64,000 bases of DNA. It comes from Rubrivivax gelatinosus. Lineage in GTDB: Bacteria; Pseudomonadota; Gammaproteobacteria; Burkholderiales; Burkholderiaceae_C. The notes under the pieces were generated by a model, which saw only the letters and a list, made by a program, of their open reading frames with translations, had not been told where the DNA came from and did not search any database. A program made the position numbers and the translations under genes. The stretch covers positions 62,001-126,000 of the forward strand of contig NZ_SLXD01000002.1 in the NCBI RefSeq assembly GCF_004340905.1, written 5' to 3'. Shown here in pieces: positions 58,287 through 64,000 of this stretch. Numbering within the stretch: position 1 is the first letter of the stretch; the number at the start of each line of letters is the position of its first letter.

Positions 58287-58870
58287 GGGCGCGCCTCCAC
58301 ACGATCGGCCAGCACGCGGTGCACGACCTCGTCCCAGTCCTGCAGCCGCGCGTGCGGCGTGCGCATCGGGCCGGCCCGCCAGACGGTCTCGCCGCCCGAG
58401 TCGTAGAGGATGGCGCGGCAGCCGGCGCGGCGCCCGGCCTCGACGTCGTCGAGGGTGTCGCCGACCATCCACGAGGCCGCCAGGTCCAGGCCGTGGCGCT
58501 CGGCGGCGTCGATCAGCAGGCCGGGTTCGGGCTTGCGGCAGCCGCAGGCGGGCGCGCCGTCGGCGCCCGGTGCGTGCGGGCAGAAGACGAAGTCGGTCAG
58601 CACCACGCCGGCCTCGGCCTGCAGCCGGTCGGCGATGGCGCGGCGCAGGCGCTCGAACTCGGCGGCGCTGAACCGCCCCAGCGCCAGCCCGGGCTGGTTG
58701 CTGACGACGACGATCGCCAGCCCGGCACGTGCGACAGCCGCCAGCGCCTGCGGCGCCGCGGGCTGCCACTCGAGCCGCGCCGGGTCGGCGTTGTAGGGCA
58801 CGTCGATGACCAGCGTGCCGTCCTTGTCGACGAACAGCGCCGGGCGGCGGGACCCCGGGGCGCGGTTCAC
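58283..58870 (-). CDS. gmhB: D-glycero-D-manno-heptose 1,7-bisphosphate phosphatase-like HAD protein (GmhB)
   Basis: HAD-family phosphatase of 195 residues. The catalytic motif is FVDKDGTLV (nucleophile D15, acid D17). The GmhB-specific zinc loop is C97-P-H99 with C109-G-C111 (CPHAPGADGAPACGCRKP), and motif III/IV is RKPEPGLLIDAA...WMVGDTLDDVEAGRRAG. GmhB removes the C7 phosphate in ADP-heptose synthesis, so heptose donors are made for the GT9 enzymes. It starts at GTG 58870 in a GTGA overlap with the next gene. Confidence 0.9.
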   Translation of the reverse strand: MNRAPGSRRPALFVDKDGTLVIDVPYNADPARLEWQPAAPQALAAVARAGLAIVVVSNQPGLALGRFSAAEFERLRRAIADRLQAEAGVVLTDFVFCPHAPGADGAPACGCRKPEPGLLIDAAERHGLDLAASWMVGDTLDDVEAGRRAGCRAILYDSGGETVWRAGPMRTPHARLQDWDEVVHRVLADRVEARP

Positions 58871-60159
58871 GAGACGCAGCCGGCTGTCGACAGGGCCGCG
58901 ACGGCTGCCGGCCGCCGCTGCTGCTCGGGCCCGCGCCGGCGCACCGCGGCGTAGACGCGCTCCAGGTCGGCGGCCACCTTGTCCCAGGTGAACTCGGCAC
59001 GCACGCGACGCACGCCGGCGGCGCCGAAGCTGCGTGCCAGCGCCGGCTCGGCGCGCAGCACCGCCAGGCGGGCGGCCAGCGCGCCGGGGTCGCGCGGCGG
59101 CACGAGAAAGCCGGTCCTGCCGTCCTGCACCGTGTGGCGGATGCCGCCGACGGCGCTGCCGACGACCGGCGTGCCGCAGGCCATCGCCTCCAGCGGCGTG
59201 ATGCCGAAGGGTTCGTACCACGGCGTCGTGACGAAGACGTCGGCGGCGACGTACCAGTCGCGCAGCTCGTGGCGCTCGCGCCGGCCGGCGAAGTGCACGC
59301 GGTCGGCGACGCCGTGCGTCTGCGCCAGCGCCTGCAGGCGCGCGATCTCGGGCGTGCGCGCCGGGTCCGGGTCACGCGCCTCGCCGCCGACGACGGCCAG
59401 CCTCAGCGGCATCGTGCTCGGCAGCCGCGCGAGGGCCTCGACGACGGTGGCGATGCCTTTGCGCGGCACCAGACGGCCGAGCTGCAGCACGACGAACTCG
59501 CCGGCCGGCAGGCCCAGGCGCGCCCGCGCGGCGGCACGGTCGCCGGGGCGGAAGGCGCTGGTGTCCACGCCGCAGGGCACGCAGACGATGCGCCCCGGCG
59601 CCGCCCCGTAGAGCCGAACGAGGTCGGCGTGGTCCTGCGGACACTCGGCGACGATGCGCTCGCTGCGCCGCACCAGCGTGCGTTCGATCTCGACGCGTTC
59701 GGGCGCAAAGGTGTCGGCCGCGCCCTGGTGCTCGCGCCGCACCAGGCCCAGCGCGTGGAAGGTCGTCACCAGCGGCAGGCGCAGCCGGCGCTGCAGCGCC
59801 AGCCCGACCCAGCCCGACATGAAGAAGTTGGCGTGCACGACGTCGGCCGCCGGCACCGCCGGCAGGCGGCGCGCGGCCTGCGCGAAAGCCGGCATGTGCG
59901 GCAGCAGCGCCTCCTTGGGCACGAAACACGGCGGGCCGGCGTCGACGTGGTGCACGCGCAGCCGTGGCGCCATCTCGACGGCGGCCGGCAGCGCCGGGTC
60001 GTCGCGCCGCGTCAGCACGTCGACCCGGTGGCCGGCGGCGGCCAGGCCGCGCGCGACGTGTTCGACGTAGACGTTCTGGCCGCCGGCGTCCACGCCTCCG
60101 GCGGCCGCCAGCGGCGAGGCGTGTTCGCTGATCAGCACGACGTTCATCGGAGCAGGCAT
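58867..60159 (-). CDS. Glycosyltransferase family 4 protein
   Basis: GT-B enzyme of 430 residues. It begins MNVVLISEHASPLAAAGGVDAGGQNVYVEHVARGLAAAGH, close to sucrose-phosphate-synthase and mannosyltransferase types. The donor half is VLQLGRLVPRKGIATVVEALARL and the GT4 motif EPFGITPLEAMACGTPVVGSAVGGIRHTVQDG. The start could be 60159 (four extra residues) or 60147; GAAG upstream favours 60159. It is the first gene of the seven-gene operon down to 52333. Confidence 0.92.
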   Translation of the reverse strand: MPAPMNVVLISEHASPLAAAGGVDAGGQNVYVEHVARGLAAAGHRVDVLTRRDDPALPAAVEMAPRLRVHHVDAGPPCFVPKEALLPHMPAFAQAARRLPAVPAADVVHANFFMSGWVGLALQRRLRLPLVTTFHALGLVRREHQGAADTFAPERVEIERTLVRRSERIVAECPQDHADLVRLYGAAPGRIVCVPCGVDTSAFRPGDRAAARARLGLPAGEFVVLQLGRLVPRKGIATVVEALARLPSTMPLRLAVVGGEARDPDPARTPEIARLQALAQTHGVADRVHFAGRRERHELRDWYVAADVFVTTPWYEPFGITPLEAMACGTPVVGSAVGGIRHTVQDGRTGFLVPPRDPGALAARLAVLRAEPALARSFGAAGVRRVRAEFTWDKVAADLERVYAAVRRRGPEQQRRPAAVAALSTAGCVS

Positions 60160-60227
60160 GGCGGACTTCGGCGACAGGTTCGGTGCGCCGCGTTCGGCAA
60201 GCCGCATGCCCCGGCGCGGCGCCGGCC

Positions 60228-60437
60228 TCAGCGCCAGGCCGGCTGCACGCGGCACTTCAGCGCCAGTGCCAGCCAGTCCAGCGCCGCGGGGTTGCGCCCG
60301 GGCGCCTCGGCGGCGGCGCAGCCGCCGGGCACCCACAGCCCGTAGCCGATGCGCGTCAGCAGCCGCACCGTGCGCGCCTCGGGCGGGCCCGGGTCGGGCA
60401 GGCGTCGCCCGACCCGGCTGGCCTCGCCCCCGGCCAT
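60228..60437 (-). CDS. Small hypothetical protein coupled to the SDR gene
   Basis: Frame of 69 residues whose ATG overlaps the SDR stop codon (TGATG), a sign of translational coupling. The N-terminal half is MAGGEASRVGRRLPDPGPPEARTVRLLTRIGYGLWVPGGCAAAEAPG and it ends LDWLALALKCRVQPAWR. The second half looks folded and hydrophobic enough to be a real protein. No family is recognised. Confidence 0.5.
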   Translation of the reverse strand: MAGGEASRVGRRLPDPGPPEARTVRLLTRIGYGLWVPGGCAAAEAPGRNPAALDWLALALKCRVQPAWR

Positions 60438-61204
60438 CAGGGCCAGGAGGTCTCGCGCATCGGCAGCACGGTGACCTCGGGGATCGCGGTCTCCTCGGGC
60501 TGCAGCAGCACGAAACGCACGACCCGCGCGACGTTCAGCGGGTCCTGCAGCAGGCCGGGGTCCAGCTCCGGGAAACGGTCGAGCAGAAAGGGCGTGCGCA
60601 TGCCGCCGGCAACGATGGCGCAGACCTTGATGCCCTGCGGCCGCAGCTCGGCGTGCAGCGCATGCGACAGCCCCAGCAGCCCCCACTTCGTCGCGTGGTA
60701 GGCGCTGGCGTTGGGCCAGGCGCGCTTGGACGCGGTCGACGCGATGTTGACGATGTGGCCGCCGCCGTCCTGTCCGGCCATCAGCGCGGCGCAGAGCTTG
60801 GCCATCACGAAGGGGCCGGCAAGGTTGGTCGCGAGCACCGACTGGATCTGGCCGTTGCTCAGTTCGGCCAGCGGCGCGGTGACGTCGATCGCGGCGTTGT
60901 TGACCAGCGCGTCGAGGCGGCCGAAACGCGCGCGGATCATCTCCACGGTGCGCTCGCAGGCCGCCGCGTCGGTGACGTCCAGCGGCATCGCGATGGCGTC
61001 GATGTCGCGCTCGGCGAGCACCGCGGCGCGGTCCTGCGCGGCTTCGATCGCGTGGTCGGCGAGCACGACGCGGGCACCCGACTCGCCCAGCACCTGGGCG
61101 ATCGCGGCGCCGAGGCCGCGGGCGCCGCCGGTGACGACGACGACGCGGCCACGCAGCGAAGCGGCGTCGGTCGAGGAGGGGGCGAGCAGCGCGGGCAGGG
61201 ACAT
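60437..61204 (-). CDS. SDR-family oxidoreductase
   Basis: Short-chain dehydrogenase of 255 residues. The cofactor motif is VVVTGGARGLGAAIAQVLGESG, then ALVNNAAIDVTAPLAEL (NNAA), NIASTASKRAW with the catalytic Ser and YHATK with Tyr and Lys. GGAGAAAACCC directly precedes the ATG. The substrate is unknown; the place in the glycan region hints at sugar or lipid-linked intermediates but does not prove it. It could also be an unrelated housekeeping SDR. Confidence 0.92.
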   Translation of the reverse strand: MSLPALLAPSSTDAASLRGRVVVVTGGARGLGAAIAQVLGESGARVVLADHAIEAAQDRAAVLAERDIDAIAMPLDVTDAAACERTVEMIRARFGRLDALVNNAAIDVTAPLAELSNGQIQSVLATNLAGPFVMAKLCAALMAGQDGGGHIVNIASTASKRAWPNASAYHATKWGLLGLSHALHAELRPQGIKVCAIVAGGMRTPFLLDRFPELDPGLLQDPLNVARVVRFVLLQPEETAIPEVTVLPMRETSWP

Positions 61205-61278
61205 GGGTTTTCTCCGGATGACGGGGTCGGCGGCCGGACGGCCGCGGCGGCGCATGGCAGCCGGCGTGCCGGCCGGGC

Positions 61279-61767
61279 TCACTCGACGGCGCGTGCCGCG
61301 CGTGCGCGCTCGTAGGCGATGGCGCGCAGCTGCGCCGCGACGGCCAGCGAGAAGGCTTCGTCCCAGGCCGGCATCGCGCCGCTGGCGGCGACGACGATGC
61401 CGTCGAGCCAGACGCCGCCCCAGACCAGGCGGTCGGCCTCGGCCAGGCGGTGCGGCGTGGCCAGCACGCGGCGGCTGTCGCATCCGTGGCGCCAGGCCAG
61501 GCGCGCCTTGGCGTGTGCGTAGGCGGCGTAGTCGACGTCCCACGCCGAACGATCGCCGATCGAGCGCTCGTGCAGCACGGCGCCGGCGTAGTCGCAGTCG
61601 GCGGGCGTCAGGCCCGGATCGAGCAGCACCAGATGCAGCACGCCCAGGCCGCTCACGGCGCTGTCACGCAGCGCCGGCTCAATGAGCGGCAGGCAGCGGT
61701 CCACCGCCTGGCAGGCGGCACTGGCGTCGGCGAAACGGCTTCGTGGCAGTTCGGGGGGCGAAGTCAT
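61279..61767 (-). CDS. Conserved hypothetical protein
   Basis: Soluble protein of 162 residues. The core reads SGLGVLHLVLLDPGLTPADCDYAGAVLHERSIGDRSAWDVDYAAYAHAKARLAWRHGCDSRR and DRLVWGGVWLDGIVVAASGAMPAWDEAFSLAVAAQLRAIA. Proteins of this pattern are found in Burkholderiales and Rhodocyclales without a known function. It is likely the first gene of the minus-strand block, divergent from the GT4 gene at 61842. Confidence 0.75.
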   Translation of the reverse strand: MTSPPELPRSRFADASAACQAVDRCLPLIEPALRDSAVSGLGVLHLVLLDPGLTPADCDYAGAVLHERSIGDRSAWDVDYAAYAHAKARLAWRHGCDSRRVLATPHRLAEADRLVWGGVWLDGIVVAASGAMPAWDEAFSLAVAAQLRAIAYERARAARAVE

Positions 61768-61841
61768 CGACCGAAGCGGCAAACCTTGTGCCCATGGCGG
61801 GAACGGCCCTTGCCGCCCCGGCCGCATCCACGAGAGGAAAC

Positions 61842-62999
61842 GTGCAGATCGTCTACGTCACCGAAACCCACCCGCCGGAGGTCAACGGCGTTGCGCTCAC
61901 GACGGCGCGCACCGTGGCCCATCTGCGTGCCGCGGGCCACCGCGTGCAGCTCGTGCGCCCACGCCAGCACGGCGAACCCGCGCGCGACGACGCCGACGAA
62001 TGGCGCTGCGCCGGCGGCCCGATCCCGATGTACCCCGAGCTGCGCTACGGCCTGGCCACGCGTGCCGCGCTGCGCCGGCGCTGGCGCGCGATCGGCCCGG
62101 CGCTGGTGCACGTCGCGACGCCCGGGCCGCTGGCGCGCACCGCACTGGCCGCGGCTCGCGCCGAGGGCATCGCCACGAGCGCCGACTTCCGCACCAACTT
62201 CCACGCCTACAGCCGCCACTACCGGCTGGGCTGGCTGGAGCCGCTGGTGATGCGCTGGCTGCGCCGGCTGCACGAGCTCGCCGACTGCAACTTCGTGCCG
62301 ACGCCGGCGCTGGCCGCCGAGCTCGCCGCCGCGGGTTTCAGCCGCCTGGCCGTCAGCGGCCGCGGGGTCGACGCGACGCTCTTCGACCCGGCACGGCGCG
62401 ACCCGGCGCTGCGCGCGAGCTGGGGCGCCGCGGGCGACGAGCGCGTGCTGCTGCACGTCGGCCGGCTGGCCGCGGAGAAGAACGTCGCCCTCGTGCTGCG
62501 CGCCTGGGAGCGGCTGCGTGCGGCGCAGCCGGGGCTGCGCCTGGTCGTCGTCGGCGACGGGCCGCAGCGCGCCGCGCTGCAGCGCGATCACCCGCAGGCG
62601 TGTTTCGCCGGCGTGCGCACCGGCGCCGACCTGGCTGCGCACTACGCCAGTGCCGACGCCTTCGCCTTCCCCAGCCTGACCGACACCTTCGGCAACGTGA
62701 CGCTGGAGGCGCTCGCCAGCGGGCTCGCGCTGGCCGCCTTCGACACCGCGGCGGCAGCGGTGCACGTCGTCGACGGTGTCAACGGCTGCCTCGCACGCCC
62801 GGGCGACGAAGCCGGCTTCGAGGCCGCGGTGCAGACCGCGCTGGACCATGGCGCACCTGGCTCGGCGCTGCGCCGTCGTGCACGCGAGACCGCGCTGGGC
62901 GCGGACTGGAGCGTCGTGCTGCACGGTTTCGAGCAGGCGCTGCGCGGCGTCGCCGAACACCGCGCCCCCGGGTTGCCGGCCGATGCCGCGCTGGCTTGA
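61842..62999 (+). CDS. Glycosyltransferase family 4 protein
   Basis: GT-B enzyme of 385 residues. GTG 61842 (MQIVYVTETHPPEVNGVALTTARTVAHLRAAGHRV) is preceded by AGAGG; an in-frame ATG at 61794 would add a non-conserved stretch. The donor half is VLLHVGRLAAEKNVALVLRAWERL, and the usual E-x7-E is in FPSLTDTFGNVTLEALASGLALAAFD. The N-terminal ETxPPExNGVA pattern is seen in mannosyl- and glucosyltransferases acting on diacylglycerol or lipid carriers. It overlaps the PAP2 gene by 17 bases. Confidence 0.92.
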   Translation: MQIVYVTETHPPEVNGVALTTARTVAHLRAAGHRVQLVRPRQHGEPARDDADEWRCAGGPIPMYPELRYGLATRAALRRRWRAIGPALVHVATPGPLARTALAAARAEGIATSADFRTNFHAYSRHYRLGWLEPLVMRWLRRLHELADCNFVPTPALAAELAAAGFSRLAVSGRGVDATLFDPARRDPALRASWGAAGDERVLLHVGRLAAEKNVALVLRAWERLRAAQPGLRLVVVGDGPQRAALQRDHPQACFAGVRTGADLAAHYASADAFAFPSLTDTFGNVTLEALASGLALAAFDTAAAAVHVVDGVNGCLARPGDEAGFEAAVQTALDHGAPGSALRRRARETALGADWSVVLHGFEQALRGVAEHRAPGLPADAALA

Positions 63000-63519
63000 C
63001 GCCTCGCGCCTGCACGGCGTCGAGTTCGACCGCCGCTGGGCGCTGGCGCTGCACCGGGGTGCGTCGCGGCCGCCGCTGCTGCGCCTGCTGATCGCCTGCA
63101 GCCGCTTGGCCGACGCCGGGCCGTGGATCGCTCTGGGCGTCGCACTGGCGGTCTTCGGCGGGCCGGCGGGCCGGCACTGCTCGCTGCTGTTCGCCGAACT
63201 GGGCTTCGTCAACCTCGTGCTGTACTGGGCGCTCAAGCGCGGCACGCGGCGTTCACGGCCTTTCGACCAGTGTCCCGGCATCCGCGCCTGCTGCGCGGTG
63301 CCCGACCGTTTCAGCTTTCCGAGCGGCCACACCCTGCATGCGGTGGCCTTCGGGCTGCTGCTGGCGGCCTTCTACCCGGCCTGGGCGCCTGGCCTGGCGC
63401 TGTTCGCGCTGCTGGTGGCGCTGGCGCGCATCGTGCTCGGGCTGCACTACCCGAGCGACGTCGCCGCCGGCGCGGTGCTCGGCACGATCACCGCCACCCT
63501 GGTGCTGATGACGCGGTGA
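62983..63519 (+). CDS. PAP2-family phosphatase
   Basis: Membrane phosphatase of 178 residues with several hydrophobic segments. The three PAP2 motifs are present: KRGTRRSRPF (K-x6-RP), FPSGHTLH (PSGH) and ARIVLGLHYPSD (R-x5-H-x3-D). It probably hydrolyses phosphatidic acid or an isoprenyl pyrophosphate. Paired with the preceding glycosyltransferase, recycling of a polyprenyl carrier or a lipid product is a fair guess. Confidence 0.93.
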   Translation: MPRWLDASRLHGVEFDRRWALALHRGASRPPLLRLLIACSRLADAGPWIALGVALAVFGGPAGRHCSLLFAELGFVNLVLYWALKRGTRRSRPFDQCPGIRACCAVPDRFSFPSGHTLHAVAFGLLLAAFYPAWAPGLALFALLVALARIVLGLHYPSDVAAGAVLGTITATLVLMTR

Positions 63520-63536
63520 GTGCAGGAGGAAAGACG

Positions 63537-64000
63537 ATGGCCGCCGTTCCCGAGCCGATCACGCCGCGCAAGTTCGAGTGCGTCTGCGCGAGACCGGTCT
63601 TTTTCCGCAACAGCGAGTGCCTGGTCTGCCACACGCCGCTGGGCTACGACCCCGAGCGCCGCCGCCTGCTGCCGCTGGAGCCGATCGCCGGCACCGATCT
63701 TTGGAAGGAAGCACGGCCGCGCCGGCCGCGGCGCTACCGGCGCTGCGCCAACCTGGACGCGCCCTCGGCCTGCAACTGGCTCGTCGACCCCGCCGACGCC
63801 GGCGCGCTGGACCCGCCGCAGTGCCGCGCCTGCCGCCTCACGCGCACGCTGCCCGACCTGTCCCAGCCGGGCAATGGCGAGCGCTGGGGGCGCATCGCGA
63901 CGGCGCAGCGGCGCCTGGTCTCGCAGCTCGTCGGCCTGGGTCTGCCGGTCAAGAGCCGCCTGTCCGAGGATCCCGACCGCGGCCTGGTCTTCGACCTGCT
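63537..64000 (+). CDS. Zinc-ribbon putative metallopeptidase (partial)
   Basis: The frame runs off the right edge. AGGAGGAAAG precedes ATG 63537. The N-terminal zinc ribbon reads KFECVCARPVFFRNSECLVCHTPLGYDPERRRLLPLEP, followed by a second cysteine set (RRCANLDAPSACNWLV, PPQCRACRLTRTLPDLS). This is the pattern of the COG4307-type zinc-binding putative peptidases; the HExxH-like catalytic part would lie beyond the window. At least 154 residues are visible. Its relation to the glycan genes is unclear. Confidence 0.82.
   Translation, partial: MAAVPEPITPRKFECVCARPVFFRNSECLVCHTPLGYDPERRRLLPLEPIAGTDLWKEARPRRPRRYRRCANLDAPSACNWLVDPADAGALDPPQCRACRLTRTLPDLSQPGNGERWGRIATAQRRLVSQLVGLGLPVKSRLSEDPDRGLVFDL

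Overview
The window comes from a high-GC (about 70 %) Gram-negative chromosome. Gene content and order (yciB-msrB-selO, thrS-infC-rpmI-rplT-pheST-ihfA-merR-tRNA-Pro, opgGH, an FMN riboswitch before ribB, a LuxR regulator beside an RsaM-like protein, and fccAB) point to a betaproteobacterium of the order Burkholderiales. A Rubrivivax/Leptothrix/Roseateles-type organism is the best guess; this is inference from gene content only. No phage, insertion sequence, CRISPR array or plasmid backbone was recognised.

Layout. 1-2586 (minus strand): yciB (cut by the window edge), msrB and selO, two of them redox-protein genes. 2753-7818 (plus): a complete five-gene branched-chain amino-acid-type ABC importer, but the binding-protein gene is frameshifted and the last ATPase has Arg in place of the Walker A Lys. 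7832-9034 (minus): a UbiM-type hydroxylase. 9253-18119 (plus): an acyl-CoA catabolic operon (bifunctional hydratase/dehydrogenase, thiolase, acyl-CoA dehydrogenase, two SDRs, an MDR reductase and small partners), split by an extragenic palindromic element and a 72-bp tandem repeat. 18166-20263: FMN riboswitch, ribB and a flavoprotein. 20349-26388: tex, converging on the periplasmic glucan genes opgG-opgH. 26487-27560: a patatin-like protein.

27608-35606 is a translation block. A Thr-rich leader peptide and a terminator/antiterminator precede thrS. infC appears to start at ATC. A structured leader precedes rpmI-rplT, and two hairpins with a U-tract separate rplT from pheST. ihfA, a MerR regulator and tRNA-Pro(GGG) with its own promoter and terminator follow.

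35702-47559 is an accessory and regulatory stretch. It holds an FmdB-type zinc ribbon protein, a near-perfect lux-box palindrome ahead of a 17-codon reading frame and a strong terminator, a LuxR regulator with a divergent RsaM-like gene but no LuxI synthase, a TAXI solute receptor, a cobalamin-binding regulator, three small minus-strand genes including an orphan NifX-like protein, a hybrid histidine kinase, a DUF4142 protein, several tiny envelope proteins and a sigma-54 response regulator.

47511-64000 is a surface-glycan locus. UDP-xylose synthase, a DUF2334 deacetylase and a glycosyltransferase form one overlapping minus-strand operon. Flavocytochrome c sulfide dehydrogenase genes (fccA-fccB) sit next to it. 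Then comes a tightly overlapping seven-gene operon (three GT4-like enzymes counting the divergent one separately, two GT9 heptosyltransferase-like enzymes, a GT2, a NodU/CmcH-type carbamoyltransferase and a GmhB-type phosphatase), preceded by an SDR and small genes. A divergent plus-strand set (GT4, PAP2 phosphatase, zinc-binding putative peptidase) runs off the right edge. The best overall reading is synthesis of a carbamoylated, heptose-containing surface glycan.
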